The notes below the pieces were generated by a model, which did no database searches, was not told where the DNA came from, and worked only from the letters and a program-made list of their open reading frames with translations. From NCBI GenBank assembly GCA_963680875.1, contig OY804584.1, forward strand, positions 92,378,031 through 92,442,030: a DNA stretch of 64,000 nucleotides. Direction: 5' to 3'. Shown here piece after piece: positions 60,158-64,000 of this stretch (position 1 is its first letter; every line of letters begins with the position of its first letter). The DNA comes from Bathymodiolus brooksi. Lineage: Eukaryota; Mollusca; Bivalvia; Mytilida; Modiolidae. The translations under genes were made by a program, and so were the position numbers.

Positions 60158-60991
60158 CATCATAATTCTTTTTTCACAACCTATAATAAAATGAAAACAA
60201 AAAATATCACTCTGTCGGAAAAGTTTCAGAAATTCAATAGAAAAATCGTAGAAATAGGCAAATTCGATATCCCTAACACACATATACATGACCGCTCACT
60301 TTCCTGACTTAGTACAGGTACTTCAGTAAAAAGTGACGGGGTTAAGCTAGTTGGATTATAACTTGCCATTGTCTTTAAGAAATACCAGTATAGCCACATA
60401 TCCTCTGAACTGTCGATCGAGGAAAAAAAGATAATATACTAGACAGGTAGCATGTACATCGTACTTGATAAATCCTAAACTTGGTTGTTGTCAGTTGCAT
60501 ATTATTTTAATTAACAGCAAAATAATTAGATCCCGACGCCCGTCAATGGTGTTCGCAATTACTATTTCGAATGTATAATAGTGACATCCGCCCAACATGA
60601 AAACATGACAGATTGATGTACTTGATAAATCATTCCCTCCCCCTTTGCCCAACATGTGAAAAACAGAAATATCCTTATGTGATTTAAATACGTACTAACT
60701 GGCATTACATGTAAATTGTATGATGCTGTTTGATAAAGACCTTTAACTGGAACAGGTAAAAATGAACACCTGAGTGAAATAGTGTTGTAATTGAATATCG
60801 TGTACGTAATGTATAAGTTGGAAAGAATTCCAATGTTTATTTTAAATTAGGTTGAAACAAGTCACATTTTGATATCAATTCGGTTGTATTTCATTTTGAC
60901 GATTTTAATTACGGAAGACGGACCGCAACCATCTATTTTGAGTGATTGCAAGTTTAACTCATCTGCTGGAGAAGTAAGCGGTACACAGGCC

Positions 60992-61206
60992 GGCCTATGA
61001 GGGGGGTTGAGCCGGTACATCGATACGGGACCCGGAGAGCCAAGAAAGGGCACATGAATCTCTGAAGAGCCCCATTGACATTTTTGATTTTTGCATTATT
61101 ATTTATTTTGTATTTTCAACTCAAATCTACAATTTTGAGAGAAGTTTCAGTCTGTCCTCGGGCCCCAAAGCAGTATTGTTCCGCCTTGCAAACTTTCTCT
61201 TGGAGA
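60992..61206 (+). repeat. Direct repeat B of about 215 bp
   Basis: Partner of repeat A, same orientation, offset about 1055 bp, lying at the right edge of the insert. The arrangement is like a small LTR-type or TRIM element, but I found no primer-binding site or polypurine tract, and boundaries are uncertain. Confidence 0.85.
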
Positions 61207-61560
61207 CCCTGGTACAAAGTGTTGACAATTTATTATGTTTTGTAATGGACCAGCTGGTTCGCCATCTGGCAACTTCTCTCCTGGAATCCTCTAATGACAA
61301 ACCAGCCTGGTATGCCTCATATATTGAAGCTACATAATCATTAGTTATTTTGTCTACAGCACGCGGCAGTAGATGCTATGCATGGAAGCGGTTTTCCGTA
61401 GTAAGGAGACGTGATTCAAGTTCTGTAATCAAATGGTCCAAAAATGGATAGTACAAAGAAATTCGCCAATACTGTTTTGGCGCTTCCGAGGTGTGATTGA
61501 CTCTAATAAGTCTGTTTACCACATCCGATATCTATATCAAATGATTTGGCTAAGGTAAGT

Positions 61561-61751
61561 CAGGGGCGGATCCAGGATTTCAAGTTAGCAGGGGCGCACT
61601 TAAAAAAATTGCGCCGAGCGGAGGGAGGCGCGAAACATTTTGGGGTATTTTGTGTGAAAAAATCACGATTTTACGCAAAGAATTTTATTTTTTTTCAATT
61701 TTAGGGGGCGCGCGTGCCGGGTGCACCCCCCCCCCCCTGGATCCGCCCCTG
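61561..61751. mobile_element. 191-bp GC-terminated MITE with 5-bp TSD
   Basis: Ends 'caggggcggatccaggattt' and 'ccctggatccgcccctg' are inverted. Direct repeat 'taagt' lies at 61556-61560 and 61752-61756. The interior matches 11424-11590 ('acttaaaaaaatt', 'gagcggagggaggcgcgaaa'). Confidence 0.88.
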
Positions 61752-61756
61752 TAAGT

Positions 61757-62335
61757 GTTGACTGATACAACTCATCCCAAACCGATTCGTCCTGTCGTTT
61801 AATTAGACTGTTAAAAGTAGCAATACAAATATTATCATTTTAAATTTGATTTCCTAATTATTTTATAACCTGACGATGTTCACGCCATGGCGTGACATCG
61901 TATGTGCAGTTGCGCCTCTGACAAATATTTCTCTTACGATCAAAATTTTACACTTAAGACAGGGTAGTTTTACACGTAAAGTTAGGATTATTTTTACACT
62001 TAAGATTATCGTAAGTATTTACACTTGCGACAATTTTTTATCATAAGAATTTTTGTGAAAAGGGCTACAGAACACAATATCATGCAGTAGTCAATTTAGG
62101 GTGAAACGACCCGTGTTTTGAATGCATTTTTGAACTTGCAAGAACATTTGTGTATTTAATTGCATTGCCAAATAATAAAGTAGCACATCTGTTGGTCAGT
62201 CAATATTAAGTTCTCGAATTCACATAAGAAATGTATTTCTTTGTACAATATAATTGTTACAATGTAATAAAAAAATGTTTTGTAGTTTCATCCAATTTTC
62301 CACATGAACATGATGCATTCGGAATCATATTGGCA
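61757..62335. other. Unique AT-rich sequence
   Basis: No gene or repeat recognised. Confidence 0.4.
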
Positions 62336-62336
62336 C

Positions 62337-62400
62337 GATAAGATAAGATAAGATATTTATTTTCGAATTATCGGCCCATATGAGCATAACAATCAAACAT
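62337..62400 (-). repeat. (gataa)n with LINE-like tail
   Basis: Four 'gataa' units are followed by 'gatatttattttcgaattat' and 'cggcccatatgagcataac'. Read on the minus strand this is an element end followed by a pentanucleotide tail, similar in design to 57262-57345. Confidence 0.45.
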
Positions 62401-62419
62401 CAAACAAAGGCAACGCCTA

Positions 62420-62570
62420 AAAATTTGACCTTTGACCTTGACCTTTGACCTTGAAAATCAATAGGGTTCCAGATTCTCTTAAGGACTAAGTATGTACCAA
62501 GTTTGGTCAAAATCCATTGAAGGATGTTGATTCTAGTATAATTATATGAATATAAAGTCATATTTGGAAG
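62420..62570 (+). repeat. 'tgacctttgacc' repeat and dispersed-repeat fragment
   Basis: 'ttgacctttgaccttgacct' + 'ttgaccttg' (62426-62454) is followed by 'accaagtttggtcaaaatcc', similar to the 'ccaaacttggt' modules at 49430-50060. It is probably a fragment of a dispersed repeat. Confidence 0.5.
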
Positions 62571-62831
62571 TCAAATATATGAGATTTAAAATTTAATCAT
62601 AAATATAGTTATTAAACACATTGATAATATAAACTATTTAATATAAATTGTATTATCCTATTACTTTACGACTAATTTATCATTTATATATATCAATTGC
62701 GTATAAAATATAAGATTAGTTAATCACATCAATTTGCACAAAAGTCATTCAAATAATAACATGATACTATATTGTACTTCTATAGAACCAGGATCGTTTG
62801 TCATTGGATAATATAGGGCTACGCTCCAATG

Positions 62832-63065
62832 ATTCGTTCGTTCGTGTATCGTGCGTTCGTTTCGTGTATCGTTCGTTCGTTTCGTGCATCGTGCGTTCGT
62901 TCGTTTGCGTTTTCCGTATAGTGCATTCCTTTCATTTCGTTCGTTTGTTCGTGTATCGTGCGTTTGTTTCGTGTATCGTGCGTTCGTTTCGTGTATCGTG
63001 CGTTTTTCGTATCGTTCGTGTGAAGCGTTCTTTCATTTTTCGTTCGTTTCCGCTTGGTGCGTAGT
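62832..63065 (+). repeat. One-sided 'cgttcgtttcgtgtat' array
   Basis: Irregular tandem copies of 'cgttcgtttcgtgtatcgtg'. The overlapping Arg/Ser/Phe-rich ORFs are artefacts. It has the same motif as 47508-47716, but without the complementary half. Confidence 0.8.
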
Positions 63066-64000
63066 GTAAGCTTATACGACCCAGGATCTGTACGCCTCTG
63101 ACAATTGTGTCCGAGAAGATTTGTTCACATAATATGAATCAGAAACTATTATCCCCGCGGTATAGATCTCGTAAGATGTGTTTTTGGCTGACTATGTTTA
63201 TGGTTGGAAAGTGTTTGTTCGAATGGCCAATTGTAGTTTGGGTAGATTCAAGTGTATATGGAGCCATTTAACGTAACTAATATTGAACATGATGAAGGGC
63301 CATTACTTAGATTGAAAAAAAACGAAAAGAGTAATTGCTGAACATGCAAGTCAATGTATTGCGACTTCATTTTGTTAATATCGTACATTTTTAACGTTGA
63401 TTTATGCCAAATTTAATTCACAACATGAGAGTTACATAATCTAGGGTTCATGAACTGTCAGACAAAAGTTGTAATACTAGATTTAACTTGTGATTTATAA
63501 TCACAAAGCAAAGTTATTAGACATTTTGGGGTAAAAATATAGTTTTTATTAAACCCTAGATATTCAATCAGATAACAATAGTTTATAGTATAATTATTAT
63601 CCGAGAAAAGGATTTATAAGATATAAAAACATGTACACAAGGAAGAAACACCATCTTGTAAGACCGGTTTCTTTATAACGATGTAAATAAAGTACAAAAT
63701 AGTTGTCTCGATGTTGCATGATTAACGCATTTAACCAACCCGGGTAATTTGATATTTATTTGATTATCATTGTATCTCCTTTGAATAGACTCCGAGGTCA
63801 GGAACCTTGTAACTAAAATAAGGCCATGCCAATGTTCTCTTGAAGTCGAAACACGCAATATGGCAGTTTAAAGGAAGATTTCGGTCAGTTGGTCGACAAT
63901 TAGAAACAAAGGGATTCGACCTTTCTCACAAAACTTTTCTAATTGAACATAACATTTTGTATTTTTTCTTAATTGAAATATATGTCTGTTATTGAATACA
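63066..64000. other. Unique AT-rich sequence to window end
   Basis: No gene or repeat supported. Confidence 0.4.

Larger units (their letters stand above)
59657..61560 (-). pseudogene. Decayed hAT transposase (ZMYM1/THAP12-like type), split by an insert
   Basis: The upstream half (61560 down to about 61205) translates on the minus strand as EAPKQYWRISLYYPF, LDHLITELESRL, then one TAG, then KITNDYVASIYEAYQAG. This is the region of hAT proteins of the '52 kDa repressor'/ZMYM1 type that precedes the C-terminal domain. The downstream half (59959 down to 59657) is the hAT dimerisation region: LYPSIDTLLCVLLSMPAAS, ATAKISFRVLRRLKT, DRLSSLGLMHIHRD. In the family the motif is 'TATAERSF..LRRLKT'; here the catalytic Glu is replaced by Lys (ATAK). 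The halves are separated by about 1.25 kb of foreign DNA (59960-61204) carrying two direct repeats. The copy is clearly dead. Confidence 0.8.

Overview
This window looks like AT-rich nuclear DNA from a marine mollusc, most likely a bivalve. The evidence is the repeat complement: a tRNA-headed SINE whose tail carries the familiar molluscan 'cgccactttcagcaatattt' motif, GC-rich 'caggggcggatccagg' MITEs, a 'ctcacctg...ggccatgtgag' TIR element, and Tc1 and hAT-type transposases. There are no bacterial-style operons. Only one short stretch looks like a host exon (lipocalin-like, 3838-4047), so the window is mostly repeats and transposon remains.

Layout. (1) 1-1275 is the right end of a 39-bp minisatellite with an 11-unit (429 bp) higher-order period. 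(2) 1276-12423 is unique sequence with the lipocalin-like exon, a nearly intact 1351-bp Tc1 (DD34E) element with TA target duplication, a SINE nested in a 901-bp TIR element, MITEs and a degenerate short repeat. (3) About 12728-45962 is one continuous 27-bp minisatellite, roughly 33 kb and 1200 or more units. It shows nested segmental duplications (offsets about 5.8, 3.8, 2.0, 1.36 and 0.9-1.1 kb) and an extreme G-over-C strand skew. Long ORFs across it are a trivial result of a 27-nt period. They are broken repeatedly by 23-bp and 26-bp variant units, so I do not call genes there. (4) 45963-52800 holds a SINE tail fragment, a foldback 'cgttcgt' array, a 173-bp tandem duplication, and a 2.6-kb TIR transposon with a frameshifted cargo ORF and a nested SINE. 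(5) 52828-53332 is a near-perfect 147-bp inverted repeat. 53823-56467 is a frameshifted hAT-like transposase with a long C-terminal extension. (6) 57036-57179 is a foldback element, and 57695-57792 a minus-strand tRNA-derived SINE head. 59657-61560 is a decayed hAT/ZMYM1-like transposase split by an insert carrying two direct repeats of about 215 bp. After that come another MITE, LINE-like tails and a second 'cgttcgt' array.

The strongest points for follow-up are the structure and possible SINE-tail origin of the 33-kb array, the unusual hAT-like transposase with a Tudor/SH3-like extension, and the two large palindromes. All family assignments were made by eye; no database search was run.
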